Source: Methylococcaceae bacterium
Lineage (GTDB): Bacteria > Pseudomonadota > Gammaproteobacteria > Methylococcales > Methylomonadaceae
Direction: 5' to 3'
Assembly: GCA_947505055.1 (NCBI GenBank)
Contig: CANNLO010000095.1
Coordinates: 1 to 13,798, forward strand
Length of the DNA: 13,798 nucleotides
Below the pieces are notes generated by a model. It was not told where the DNA came from and did no database searches. It saw nothing but the letters and a program-made list of their open reading frames with translations. Positions within the stretch are counted from its first letter, which is position 1, and the number at the start of each line of letters is the position of its first letter. Both the position numbers and the translations under genes were made by a program. Below are positions 6,726 through 13,798 of the stretch, in pieces.

Positions 6726-7937
6726 GTGAAAGACAAATACTTAGAGTATACCCAGCGCGCAACATTGTGGGCTATTATTTTTGCAAGTATAAGCATTAAT
6801 TTACCCACTGCATTCATGAGCGTAGCGCTGGTGTTATTGATGTTTTTTTGGGCGATCTCAGGTGATTATAAAGTTAAGTTTGAGCATATTTGCGCTAATC
6901 CTGCTGCACTTGTAGCCATAGCCTTATTTGCTTTATATGCGCTAGGTACACTATATTCCAGTGCTCCATGGGGGGGGCGACTTGGTTTTTTAATGAAGTA
7001 CCAGAAACTTCTATTTATCCCGATAATTGTTAGTGTCCTGTATTCCGAAAAATATCGCAGATATGCCATCAATGCTTTTTTAATTACTATGATGGCGGTA
7101 CTTGTTATTTCTTATTTTAAATGGCTTGGCTTGGTTCCGCATCATGATTTGACGGATCAAGGATACTTTGTATTTAAAGGGAGAATTGCACAAAGTATTT
7201 TTATGTCATTTGCAATGTATTTAATGATGTATCGTGCCTTAAAATCTAAAGGAGCTATTAGATATACCTGGTTATTATTTGGCATTTTGGCGGCGTTGAA
7301 TATTTTATTTTTAGTTAATGGCAGAACAGGCCAGATAACCATGATTGCGTTAATTGTCTGGTTTACATTTGAGCTCTGGGGTGTCAAATCGTTTAAATAT
7401 TGGTTTGGTATTATTTTGCTAGGTATCTTCTTGCATCAAGCTGTAACGAACCTTCCAAGCTCACGATTGATGGATATTCAACAAGAAATTGCAGATCATC
7501 AAGCGAATGGCACGCAAACTTCTGCAGGACAGCGCCTGGAAATGTATAAAAATACTATCTCCTTGATTAAAAAACATCCATTGTTTGGGGGGGGGACAGG
7601 TAGTCTTGAAAATGAATATGAGGAGTTGGCAAAAAATAATAAGTTAGAGTTGACGCGAGTTCCTAATCCACATAATCAATTTTTACTTACCTTGCAAGAA
7701 ATAGGTATCTTTGGATTTCTAATGTTGGCTTTGATGTGGATTGTCCATTGGAAAGTGTCATACAGGATGAATATATTTCAAGATGGATTTGCGTTGCGTG
7801 GTTTGATATTAACGATTTTTATTGGGTCATTGTTTAACTCATTACTTTTGGACGCAGGCGAAGGTAAATTTTACTGCGTATTAGCTGGAGTATTATTAAG
7901 TGGTTATAAATCTAACGAGCATAGTTCTGATGCTTAG
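6726..7937 (+). CDS. O-antigen ligase family membrane protein (WaaL/Wzy_C type)
   Basis: A 403-residue protein with about ten hydrophobic helices and one large periplasmic loop (about 240-325), the layout of O-antigen ligases, which move polysaccharide from undecaprenyl diphosphate to lipid A-core at the periplasmic face. Family features are N-G-R-T-G-Q (198-203), Q-R-L-x-M-Y (269-274), H-P-L-F-G-G-G-T-G-S (284-293), and P-N-P-H-N-Q-F-L (313-320), whose His316 corresponds to the catalytic His of the Wzy_C domain. N-S-L-L-L-D (371-376) closes the core. Wzy polymerases and other ligases share this fold, so the exact reaction is inferred; the core-gene neighbours favour WaaL. The start is GTG directly after the previous stop, without a good ribosome site, suggesting translational coupling. 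The coding sequence holds two long G runs (6970-6977 and 7587-7595). Confidence 0.82.
   Translation: MKDKYLEYTQRATLWAIIFASISINLPTAFMSVALVLLMFFWAISGDYKVKFEHICANPAALVAIALFALYALGTLYSSAPWGGRLGFLMKYQKLLFIPIIVSVLYSEKYRRYAINAFLITMMAVLVISYFKWLGLVPHHDLTDQGYFVFKGRIAQSIFMSFAMYLMMYRALKSKGAIRYTWLLFGILAALNILFLVNGRTGQITMIALIVWFTFELWGVKSFKYWFGIILLGIFLHQAVTNLPSSRLMDIQQEIADHQANGTQTSAGQRLEMYKNTISLIKKHPLFGGGTGSLENEYEELAKNNKLELTRVPNPHNQFLLTLQEIGIFGFLMLALMWIVHWKVSYRMNIFQDGFALRGLILTIFIGSLFNSLLLDAGEGKFYCVLAGVLLSGYKSNEHSSDA
6970..6977 (+). repeat. G8 homopolymer inside the ligase gene
   Basis: Eight consecutive G encode part of P-W-G-G-R near residues 81-85. This is unusual in a gene otherwise rich in A and T. Gain or loss of one base would shift the frame early. 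Confidence 0.8.
7587..7595 (+). repeat. G9 homopolymer inside the ligase gene
   Basis: Nine consecutive G form three GGG glycine codons in the conserved F-G-G-G-T-G-S segment of the periplasmic loop. The frame is intact in this sequence. A slip would truncate the protein before the catalytic His motif. Confidence 0.85.
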
Positions 7938-7979
7938 CATTATCAATATTTCAATATGATTTACATGTGATTTATAATT

Positions 7980-8017
7980 TTCACTTTAATGAATCAGGTT
8001 TGATTACTTAAAGTGAA
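7980..8017. repeat. 38-base stem-loop between the ligase and second GT2 gene
   Basis: TTCACTTTAA (7980-7989) and TTAAAGTGAA (8008-8017) are perfect inverted repeats. Inside them AATC (7992-7995) pairs with GATT (8002-8005), leaving a six-base loop. No T-run follows on either strand, so it is not a typical terminator. It lies 63 bases before the chosen start of the next gene and may be an operator, RNA processing site or small mobile-element remnant. Confidence 0.55.
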
Positions 8018-8080
8018 GTAATAAAAACACATAAAAAAGTTGAAGTGGATCTTTCAATAAATATTATCCTTGATAACAAT

Positions 8081-8998
8081 ATGAAATCTTCGTCGTTTCT
8101 AACAAGTTTACCTATCGTCACCCTAAATCATAGTACCCGTCCAATTGAAAATGCCATTTTTTCTATAGTGATTCCAAGTTGGAATAATTTGGATTTTTTA
8201 AAGGTCTGTATAAATAGCATACAGAAAAATTCACGCTTTAAGCATCAGATCATTATTCATCTTAACGAAAGCAATGATGGTACACGTGAATGGGTTGAGA
8301 AAAATAATTTAGACTATAGTCATTCCGAAACGAATATCGGGATTTGTTATGCTATGAATATTGCACGTACGTTAGCTACAACAAATTATTTAGTTTATTT
8401 TAACGATGATATGTATGCTTGCCCCGACTGGGATTTTTGGCTGTATGAAGAAATTAAGAAACAAAATTCAATTTATTTTTTTATATCAGCAACGGTAATT
8501 GAGCCGCGAGACACAGGAAATGAGTGTGTGATTGCACCGTTTGATTTTGGTACACATCCTGATAATTTTAATGAATCTGCGTTGTTGGAAAACTTTAACA
8601 ATACAAAAAAAGAGGATTGGCAAGGTACAACTTGGCCTCCCTGTGTGGTATCGACTTTGTTATGGGACATGGTCGGTGGTTACAGTACAGAGTTTTCACC
8701 CGGCATGTATTCTGATCCCGATTTTACGATGAAACTGTGGCAACTTGGTGTACGTAATTTTAAAGGCGTTGGCAATAGCCGTATTTATCATTTTATGTCT
8801 AAATCAACTGGTAGATTAACTTTTAAAGCAGACGGGTCACGCATTTTTTTGAATAAGTGGGGAATAAGTTCAAATTTATTTACTCGATTCTATTTACGGA
8901 GGGGGAGTATATGGACAGGATTTTTAGATGCTCCTCAGAATAATTGGAAATATAAAATAAAAAAACAGCTTAATAATATCAAACGCCGGTTTAGCTGA
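8081..8998 (+). CDS. Glycosyltransferase family 2 protein
   Basis: A GT-A fold family 2 enzyme of about 305 residues. F-S-I-V-I-P-S-W-N-N (27-36) is the usual first strand and nucleotide-binding start, N-E-S-N-D-G-T (62-68) follows, F-N-D-D-M (107-111) is the metal-binding D-x-D equivalent, and S-D-P-D-F-T-M-K-L-W (211-220) is the acceptor-side acidic motif. The basic C-terminus (K-I-K-K-Q...K-R-R-F-S) could help membrane association. It likely adds a sugar to lipopolysaccharide or O-antigen precursor; specificity is unknown. The frame opens earlier at GTG 8045, but neither start has a clear ribosome site; I chose ATG 8081 because the domain begins about 25 residues later. By eye this is the most AT-rich gene in the window, consistent with horizontal acquisition. 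Confidence 0.85.
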   Translation: MKSSSFLTSLPIVTLNHSTRPIENAIFSIVIPSWNNLDFLKVCINSIQKNSRFKHQIIIHLNESNDGTREWVEKNNLDYSHSETNIGICYAMNIARTLATTNYLVYFNDDMYACPDWDFWLYEEIKKQNSIYFFISATVIEPRDTGNECVIAPFDFGTHPDNFNESALLENFNNTKKEDWQGTTWPPCVVSTLLWDMVGGYSTEFSPGMYSDPDFTMKLWQLGVRNFKGVGNSRIYHFMSKSTGRLTFKADGSRIFLNKWGISSNLFTRFYLRRGSIWTGFLDAPQNNWKYKIKKQLNNIKRRFS

Positions 8999-9023
8999 GT
9001 TTTTTACAAATTACTTGATAATT

Positions 9024-10082
9024 ATGTCTAAAATAGAATCAAATCTATCTGTGCAATTAGGCAAACCTAAGATTCTCGCCATTCAATTTAAGTATTTGGG
9101 TGATGCGGTATTTATCACTCCAGCTTTAAGGGCATTAAAGCAGCAGTATCCTGAATCTGAGATTCATGTTTTAGTCGCCAAAGAAGTGGCGCCGTTGTTT
9201 GCACATTTGTCATGGATTGATAAGGTTTGGGCGTTTCCGCGCACCCGGGGCAAAGCAAAGATTTCAGAGTCGTGGCCTTTTGTTAGTGCTTTACGAAAGG
9301 AGCGTTATGATCGATCTGTAGATTTTGTTGGTAACGATAGAGGGGCAATTTTAAGTTTGTTGATTGGTGCAAGGATTCGTCTTGCTCCAATAAAATATCA
9401 CCCTACTTTGCTACAAAAATTAGCATATACACAAACCATTGAAACCCAATCATTGCCAATATCTTGGGTAAATCGACATCTACAAATGCTTGAATTGTCG
9501 TGGCAAACGCCCCCGACCGAATCTAAGTATATGTCTATTGAATCAGACCCGGCGTTGAAAAAGACTGCAAAAAATATTCTCAAAAATCATACTATTATTT
9601 GCCATTTGGGAACATCACAACCTAAGAAAGAATGGCCTGTTTACAAGTGGCATGAGTTTTATCAACTTGCCAGCAAGGCAGGCTACAAACTAGCTTTCTC
9701 TGCAGGTACTAATGATCGAGAGCTAGGTTTGTTGGTTGGACTTAAAGAATTAGCCCCTGAAATATACGCACTACCTGCCATGACAGATCTTTCTCTTTTT
9801 TTAGCGGTTTTAAAGCAAGCTAAGGTAGTGATTTCTGGAGATACCGGGCCGCTTCATTTTGCAGCTGGTTTAGGTGTAAAGGTGATTGGTTTGTTCGGTA
9901 CTGAAGATTCAGTGCTTCATGCGGCTCCTATTTACGGAAGAAACGAATTAATCCAAAGTAGTCTTTGCACTTGTTTAAACGAATTGGCCCAATTTCCCAT
10001 CTGTCAGAGTAATACCTCATGTATGGCTACTATTTCTGTGGGACGGGTATTGGATATGCTAAATAATGAATTTCATGATTAA
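9024..10082 (+). CDS. Glycosyltransferase family 9 (heptosyltransferase-like) protein
   Basis: About 352 residues with the GT-B layout of ADP-heptose:LPS heptosyltransferases, which act on the cytoplasmic face of the inner membrane to build the core. The N-terminal domain starts I-L-A-I-Q-F-K-Y-L-G-D-A-V-F-I-T-P-A-L (17-35), the classic acceptor-side G-D motif followed by a T-P-A-L helix. The C-terminal domain has H-L-G-T-S-Q-P-K-K-E-W-P (194-205), with a Lys expected to contact the donor, and S-G-D-T-G-P-L-H-F-A-A-G-L-G (271-284), the donor-binding signature. A Cys-rich stretch (C315, C317, C327, C333) near the end is common in this family. The heptose-synthesis genes downstream support heptose as donor, but WaaC, WaaF and WaaQ types cannot be told apart here. 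The frame extends to a TTG at 9015; ATG 9024 is preferred. Confidence 0.87.
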   Translation: MSKIESNLSVQLGKPKILAIQFKYLGDAVFITPALRALKQQYPESEIHVLVAKEVAPLFAHLSWIDKVWAFPRTRGKAKISESWPFVSALRKERYDRSVDFVGNDRGAILSLLIGARIRLAPIKYHPTLLQKLAYTQTIETQSLPISWVNRHLQMLELSWQTPPTESKYMSIESDPALKKTAKNILKNHTIICHLGTSQPKKEWPVYKWHEFYQLASKAGYKLAFSAGTNDRELGLLVGLKELAPEIYALPAMTDLSLFLAVLKQAKVVISGDTGPLHFAAGLGVKVIGLFGTEDSVLHAAPIYGRNELIQSSLCTCLNELAQFPICQSNTSCMATISVGRVLDMLNNEFHD

Positions 10083-10105
10083 GTGAGTTCATTCGCTGAG
10101 CATTC

Positions 10106-10115
10106 GATGTACATC
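10106..10115. repeat. 10-bp palindrome between the GT9 and msbA genes
   Basis: GATGTACATC is a perfect palindrome in the 182-base gap before msbA. It lies about 57 bases upstream of the candidate -35 box and could be an operator, though a palindrome of this length also occurs by chance. Confidence 0.25.
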
Positions 10116-10171
10116 TGAATCCAATGAAAATGAATATAGATTTGTGTTATCCAGATGTAAAGCTTTTTTTG

Positions 10172-10199
10172 TTGCAAATACATCGTTTATCAGTATATT
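10172..10199 (+). promoter_or_regulatory. Candidate sigma70-type promoter for msbA-gmhA-hldE
   Basis: TTGCAA (10172-10177) and TATATT (10194-10199) are separated by 16 bases and match the consensus at four and five positions. Transcription would start near 10206, before the chosen msbA ATG. This would give msbA, gmhA and hldE a promoter independent of the upstream glycosyltransferase genes. Confidence 0.4.
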
Positions 10200-10264
10200 T
10201 TGTAAATCAGTAATTGAACAAAAGTAGCAAAAGAGTTATATATGAAAATGGTATTTTTAAAATT

Positions 10265-12058
10265 ATGAATAAAACTTCCACAGCCAGTACTCAAATATAC
10301 AAACGACTGTTAACCTATGTAAGGCCCTATAGAGGCCTTTTTGCCATCAGCATCATAGGCTTCCTGATGTATTCAGGAACGCAAACTCTCTTTGCGGCTT
10401 TAATCAAACATATCATTGACACATTGCAAACCGAGACACGTGAAGGCATGAATTATTTACCGTTGCTATTTAGCGGGTTAATCATCGTTCATGGCATTGG
10501 CGCTTATATTGGCAACTATTTTCTGGCCAAAGTCTCTACCAATGTTGTCCATACCCTGCGCTGCGAAATTTTTGATCAATATACGCGTCTACCAACGACT
10601 TATTTTGATGCGAATAACAGCGGTTACATGATTTCCAGAATAACCAACAATGTCGGCCAGGTTACCCAGGCGGTTACCGATGCGGTTCGTACTTTTGTTC
10701 GTGAAGGCTTTACGGCAATTGGCTTGTTGATCTATTTATTCTATTCAAACTGGATGTTGTCGCTGGTGTTTATTGCCATTACTCCAATAATTGTGGTGTT
10801 GGTGGGTTATGTCAGCAAACGTCTGCGGAGTATCAGCAAGAAAATACAAGAATCCATAGGCGATATGACTCACATCACTTCGGAGTTGGTCGGTGGTCAT
10901 CGCGTGGTACGCAGTTATGGTGGTGAGGAATATGAACGCCGACGGTTTTTGGATAGCAGTTCATACAATCGGAGACAATCGCTAAAACTGGCTACGACCA
11001 TGGCGGTCCATAATCCGATTATGCAATTTATCATTGCCATCGCATTATCATTCTTAATGTATATGGCGCTGTTTTTCATGAAACAATCGAGTGTTGGTGA
11101 ATTTGTTGGCTATTTGACGGCGGCGTTTTTATTGCCAAAACCCATTAGAAGTTTGAGTGATGCTAACGGGGATATTCAAAAAGGTATAGTGGCAGCTGAA
11201 TCATTATTTGAAGTGTTGGATGAGCCGGCTGAAGTCGATGACGGGATTTATCAGGTCGAAAGATGCAAGGGCGCGCTGGAGTTTAAAAATCTGTCATTCC
11301 AATATCCCGGTACTAATGAGCTGGCACTTAAAGACATCAGTTTTAAAGCTGAACCCGGACAAACCATTGCCCTAGTTGGTGCGTCTGGTGGGGGAAAAAG
11401 CACGCTTGCCAATCTGGTATCGCGTTTTTATCCGCATGATCAGGGTGAAATATTATTGGATGGTGTTGAAATAAACACCTATCAGCTGGCCAATTTGAGA
11501 AAACAATTGGCGCTGGTCAATCAACAAGTCACTTTGTTCAATGATTCGATAGCCAATAATATAGCTTATGGTTCGTTGGTAACGGCAAGCCGAAGTGAAA
11601 TAACCCAGGCGGCAACAGATGCCTATGCCATGGAGTTTGTCGCAAAACTTGAGCAAGGTTTGGATACAGAAATTGGTGAAAATGGCGTCAAATTGTCGGG
11701 AGGCCAAAGACAAAGATTGGCGTTGGCCAGGGCTTTACTTAAAGACGCACCCATTTTGATTTTGGATGAAGCTACTTCAGCGCTGGATACCGAATCAGAG
11801 CGTTTCATACAGTCGGCATTGCAAAAAGTGATGAGCAACCGCACAACACTGGTTATTGCGCATCGTCTGTCAACGATTGAAAGTGCGGATATAATATTGG
11901 TTATAGATCATGGGCGAATTGTAGAAAGAGGTTCGCATCAAGAACTGCTTGCAAAAAAAGGCGCTTATGCCCGCTTGCATTCCATGCAATTTAAGGATCA
12001 TGCTAAAGAACAGTCGCTAAGCGAAGTTGCAGAAGAATTATATTTAGATATTACTTAG
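10265..12058 (+). CDS. msbA: Lipid A / lipopolysaccharide export ABC transporter MsbA
   Basis: A 597-residue half-transporter (E. coli MsbA has 582) with an N-terminal six-helix membrane domain (about 1-330) and a C-terminal ATPase domain. The homodimer flips lipid A-core from the inner to the outer leaflet of the inner membrane. The ATPase shows Walker A G-A-S-G-G-G-K-S-T (372-380), Q-loop N-Q-Q-V-T-L-F (419-425), signature L-S-G-G-Q (477-481), Walker B I-L-I-L-D-E (497-502) with catalytic Glu502, D-loop S-A-L-D (505-508) and H-loop His533. Walker A has Gly where most homologues have a second Ser, a mild variation. The tail past residue 575 is slightly long and acidic. The frame extends to TTG 10214, but ATG 10265 gives the usual N-terminus; neither has a strong ribosome site. 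gmhA follows after nine bases, indicating an operon. Confidence 0.93.
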   Translation: MNKTSTASTQIYKRLLTYVRPYRGLFAISIIGFLMYSGTQTLFAALIKHIIDTLQTETREGMNYLPLLFSGLIIVHGIGAYIGNYFLAKVSTNVVHTLRCEIFDQYTRLPTTYFDANNSGYMISRITNNVGQVTQAVTDAVRTFVREGFTAIGLLIYLFYSNWMLSLVFIAITPIIVVLVGYVSKRLRSISKKIQESIGDMTHITSELVGGHRVVRSYGGEEYERRRFLDSSSYNRRQSLKLATTMAVHNPIMQFIIAIALSFLMYMALFFMKQSSVGEFVGYLTAAFLLPKPIRSLSDANGDIQKGIVAAESLFEVLDEPAEVDDGIYQVERCKGALEFKNLSFQYPGTNELALKDISFKAEPGQTIALVGASGGGKSTLANLVSRFYPHDQGEILLDGVEINTYQLANLRKQLALVNQQVTLFNDSIANNIAYGSLVTASRSEITQAATDAYAMEFVAKLEQGLDTEIGENGVKLSGGQRQRLALARALLKDAPILILDEATSALDTESERFIQSALQKVMSNRTTLVIAHRLSTIESADIILVIDHGRIVERGSHQELLAKKGAYARLHSMQFKDHAKEQSLSEVAEELYLDIT

Positions 12059-12067
12059 GACATTATT

Positions 12068-12628
12068 TTGAAGACATTTATTGCCGAACTTGAAGAGCAT
12101 AAAGCCATGATGGACAAATTGGCTGATTGTTCCGGCGCTATTGAAGCGGCAGCAGAAATGCTAATCGCAACCTTAAAACAAGGGGGGAAAATATTGCTAT
12201 GCGGAAATGGCGGCAGCGCAGCGGATTGTCAACATATCGCCGCAGAATTAGTTGTGCAATATCAAAAAAACCGAAAAGCCTTGGCTGCGATTGCACTGAC
12301 AACAGACACTTCAATTTTAACTGCTCATAGTAATGATTTTGGTTTTGAAACCGTATATTCACGTCAAATTGAAGCCATGGCCACTGAAAAAGATTGCTTG
12401 ATAGCCATATCTACCTCGGGAAAAAGTAAAAATATCATAAAAGCAGTAGAGGCAGCGAGATTGAAAAAAATGACAGTTATAGGTTTAACCGGTTGCAAAG
12501 GCGGAGAGTTGAGCAAATTAGTGACGCATTCAATTGTTGTTCCATCAGAGGTGACGGCTAGAATTCAGGAAGCACATATACTGATAGGTCACTGGTGGTG
12601 TGGCTCACTTGAGGAGGCCGCATGTTAG
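12068..12628 (+). CDS. gmhA: Sedoheptulose-7-phosphate isomerase (phosphoheptose isomerase)
   Basis: A 186-residue SIS-domain enzyme that converts sedoheptulose-7-phosphate to D-glycero-D-manno-heptose-7-phosphate, the first step toward ADP-heptose for the lipopolysaccharide core. C-G-N-G-G-S-A-A-D (45-53) and S-T-S-G-K-S-K-N (115-122) bind the sugar phosphate. Zinc ligands by family spacing are His56, Glu60, Gln167 and His175, matching the 4- and 8-residue spacings of the E. coli enzyme (His61/Glu65 and Gln172/His180). The start is TTG, supported by AGGA (12057-12060) seven bases upstream; the first ATG in frame would remove part of the N-terminal helix. It sits nine bases after msbA and its last seven bases overlap hldE, so the three genes form an operon with likely translational coupling. 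Confidence 0.93.
   Translation: MKTFIAELEEHKAMMDKLADCSGAIEAAAEMLIATLKQGGKILLCGNGGSAADCQHIAAELVVQYQKNRKALAAIALTTDTSILTAHSNDFGFETVYSRQIEAMATEKDCLIAISTSGKSKNIIKAVEAARLKKMTVIGLTGCKGGELSKLVTHSIVVPSEVTARIQEAHILIGHWWCGSLEEAAC
12611..12617 (+). promoter_or_regulatory. Ribosome binding site of hldE inside gmhA
   Basis: GAGGAGG is a near-perfect anti-Shine-Dalgarno complement four bases before the hldE ATG, encoded within the last codons of gmhA. It fixes the hldE start in the overlap. Confidence 0.8.
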
Positions 12629-13798
12629 CGATTGCTCCCGAGTTTACACAAGCCAGGATCATCGTTATAGGCGATGTCATGCTGGATCGTTACTGGTCCG
12701 GGCAGGCGGCGCGAATTTCACCTGAAGCGCCGGTGCCGGTGGTAAGAGTTAAAACCATTGAAGATCGCGTAGGTGGTGCAGCCAATGTCGCGCTGAATAT
12801 CGCCAAGTTGGGCGGGAATGTTACGTTGCTTGGCGTTGTTGGAGATGATGGCGAAGGCCAGATACTAAAGCGGCTTCTTGAAGCTGAAGGCGTGGACTGT
12901 GACTTTGTTGTTGAGCAAAGTATTAAAAGTATCTGCAAATTACGGGTTATGGCGCAGCATCAGCAACTTATTCGAATAGATTTTGAAGAAGCCGTGCTTA
13001 AGTTTGAAAAGGCAGAGCTGTTGGCTAGGCTGGTTAAGCATTTACCCGAGCATGAGACAGTTGTGTTTTCGGATTATGGTAAAGGTACCTTGGTCAATGT
13101 TTCTGAATATATTCTTGAGGCCAAACAACTAGGACTTAAGGTTTTGGTCGATCCGAAAGGCGTTGATTATCAGAGATATGCGCAAGCAGATTTGATAACA
13201 CCGAATTTGTCAGAATTGCAGGCGGTTGTCGGTGCTTACGAAAATGAGGCTGATTTACTGGAAAAAGGCCGGGCTTTACTGAAGCAGTATCAAATTCCAA
13301 CGCTATTGCTAACGCGAGGCGAGGCCGGAATGACCTTGGTTCAAGATAACCAGGTACATTCATTGCCGGCTCAGGCTAAAGATGTTTTTGATGTGACCGG
13401 TGCCGGTGATACAGTTATCGCGGTGATGGCGTTGTGTGTAGCTCTGGAAATGGAATTACAAGATGCAATGTATCTGGCAAATCTGGCGGGCGGCATAGTT
13501 GTTGGCAAGCTTGGTACCTCAACCGTTTCAATGCAGGAGTTGACGAGAGCCATGCATGGCGATCGGGATTCACGGTATGGCATTGTTTCGGAAGACGAGT
13601 TGGCGCAACTGATGGTTGGGGCCAAAGCCCATGATGAGCGGGTTATTATGACCAATGGCTGCTTCGATTTATTGCATGCCGGACATGTGACTTATTTACA
13701 GCAGGCAAAAGCGCTGGGTGCCCGCTTAGTCGTTGCGGTAAATTCAGATGCGTCAGTCAGGCAGCTAAAAGGTGAGACTCGCCCGATTAATGGTTTGC
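12622..13798 (+). CDS. hldE: Bifunctional heptose-7-phosphate kinase / heptose-1-phosphate adenylyltransferase (3' end outside window)
   Basis: The visible 392 residues cover the whole kinase domain and the start of the adenylyltransferase domain; the E. coli enzyme has 477, so roughly 80-90 residues are missing at the window edge. The kinase part (about 1-320) is ribokinase/PfkB type: G-D-V-M-L-D-R-Y-W (17-25), G-G-A-A-N-V-A-L-N (51-59) and D-V-T-G-A-G-D-T (257-264) with catalytic Asp263. The second part begins with [12 protein letters not shown] (344-355), whose H-A-G-H is the nucleotidyltransferase motif, then [12 protein letters not shown] near the end. It makes heptose-1,7-bisphosphate and, after GmhB dephosphorylation, ADP-heptose. 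gmhB is not in this window. The ATG overlaps the gmhA stop by seven bases. By eye its GC content is higher than in the glycosyltransferase genes. Confidence 0.95.
   Translation, partial: MLAIAPEFTQARIIVIGDVMLDRYWSGQAARISPEAPVPVVRVKTIEDRVGGAANVALNIAKLGGNVTLLGVVGDDGEGQILKRLLEAEGVDCDFVVEQSIKSICKLRVMAQHQQLIRIDFEEAVLKFEKAELLARLVKHLPEHETVVFSDYGKGTLVNVSEYILEAKQLGLKVLVDPKGVDYQRYAQADLITPNLSELQAVVGAYENEADLLEKGRALLKQYQIPTLLLTRGEAGMTLVQDNQVHSLPAQAKDVFDVTGAGDTVIAVMALCVALEMELQDAMYLANLAGGIVVGKLGTSTVSMQELTRAMHGDRDSRYGIVSEDELAQLMVGAKAHDERVIMTNGCFDLLHAGHVTYLQQAKALGARLVVAVNSDASVRQLKGETRPINGL

Noticed and set aside
12690..13655. Minus-strand open frames opposite hldE
   Set aside because: The plus-strand frame is a continuous HldE with all kinase and nucleotidyltransferase motifs; it simply lacks a stop because the window ends.

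Overview
The window looks like a chromosomal stretch of a Gram-negative proteobacterium of moderate-to-low GC. The lipopolysaccharide genes (lipid A flippase, heptose synthesis, heptosyltransferase-like and O-antigen ligase genes), the Tat and Sec signal peptides and the YqaA-type membrane protein point to a gammaproteobacterium. The copper-protein genes, and a palindromic intergenic element of a kind I associate with Methylococcales, would fit a methanotroph relative. That lineage call is inference.

Left end (1-1890): the 3' end of tadA (tRNA adenosine deaminase) converges on a complete pgi (glucose-6-phosphate isomerase) on the minus strand. Both are housekeeping genes.

Middle (about 2090-5740), all on the plus strand: five envelope genes with a redox and copper flavour. 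In order they are (1) a secreted, C-terminally anchored protein whose predicted mature N-terminus is His; (2) a membrane-anchored cupredoxin with rusticyanin-like ligand spacing and a Met/His-rich N-terminus, followed by a clear rho-independent terminator; (3) a small YqaA-family inner-membrane protein; (4) a polytopic membrane protein of unknown function with what looks like an internal duplication; and (5) a Tat-exported superoxide-reductase-like iron protein lacking the usual Glu-Lys pair before its first His ligand. This is the part most likely to hold undescribed biology. Whether the five act together is not shown by the sequence.

Right half (5861-13798), all on the plus strand: a lipopolysaccharide assembly cluster. 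It holds a GT2-like glycosyltransferase, an O-antigen ligase (WaaL-type), a second GT2 glycosyltransferase, a GT9 heptosyltransferase-like enzyme, the flippase MsbA, GmhA (sedoheptulose-7-phosphate isomerase) and HldE (bifunctional heptose kinase/adenylyltransferase, cut by the window end). GmhA and HldE supply ADP-heptose, the GT9 enzyme may use it, MsbA flips the lipid A-core, and the ligase adds O-polysaccharide. By eye the first three of these genes are more AT-rich than hldE, as is common in horizontally exchanged polysaccharide genes. The ligase carries two long G runs (8 and 9 G) that could permit phase variation. I saw no tRNA, rRNA, CRISPR array or transposase. No gene-free gap exceeds about 275 bases.
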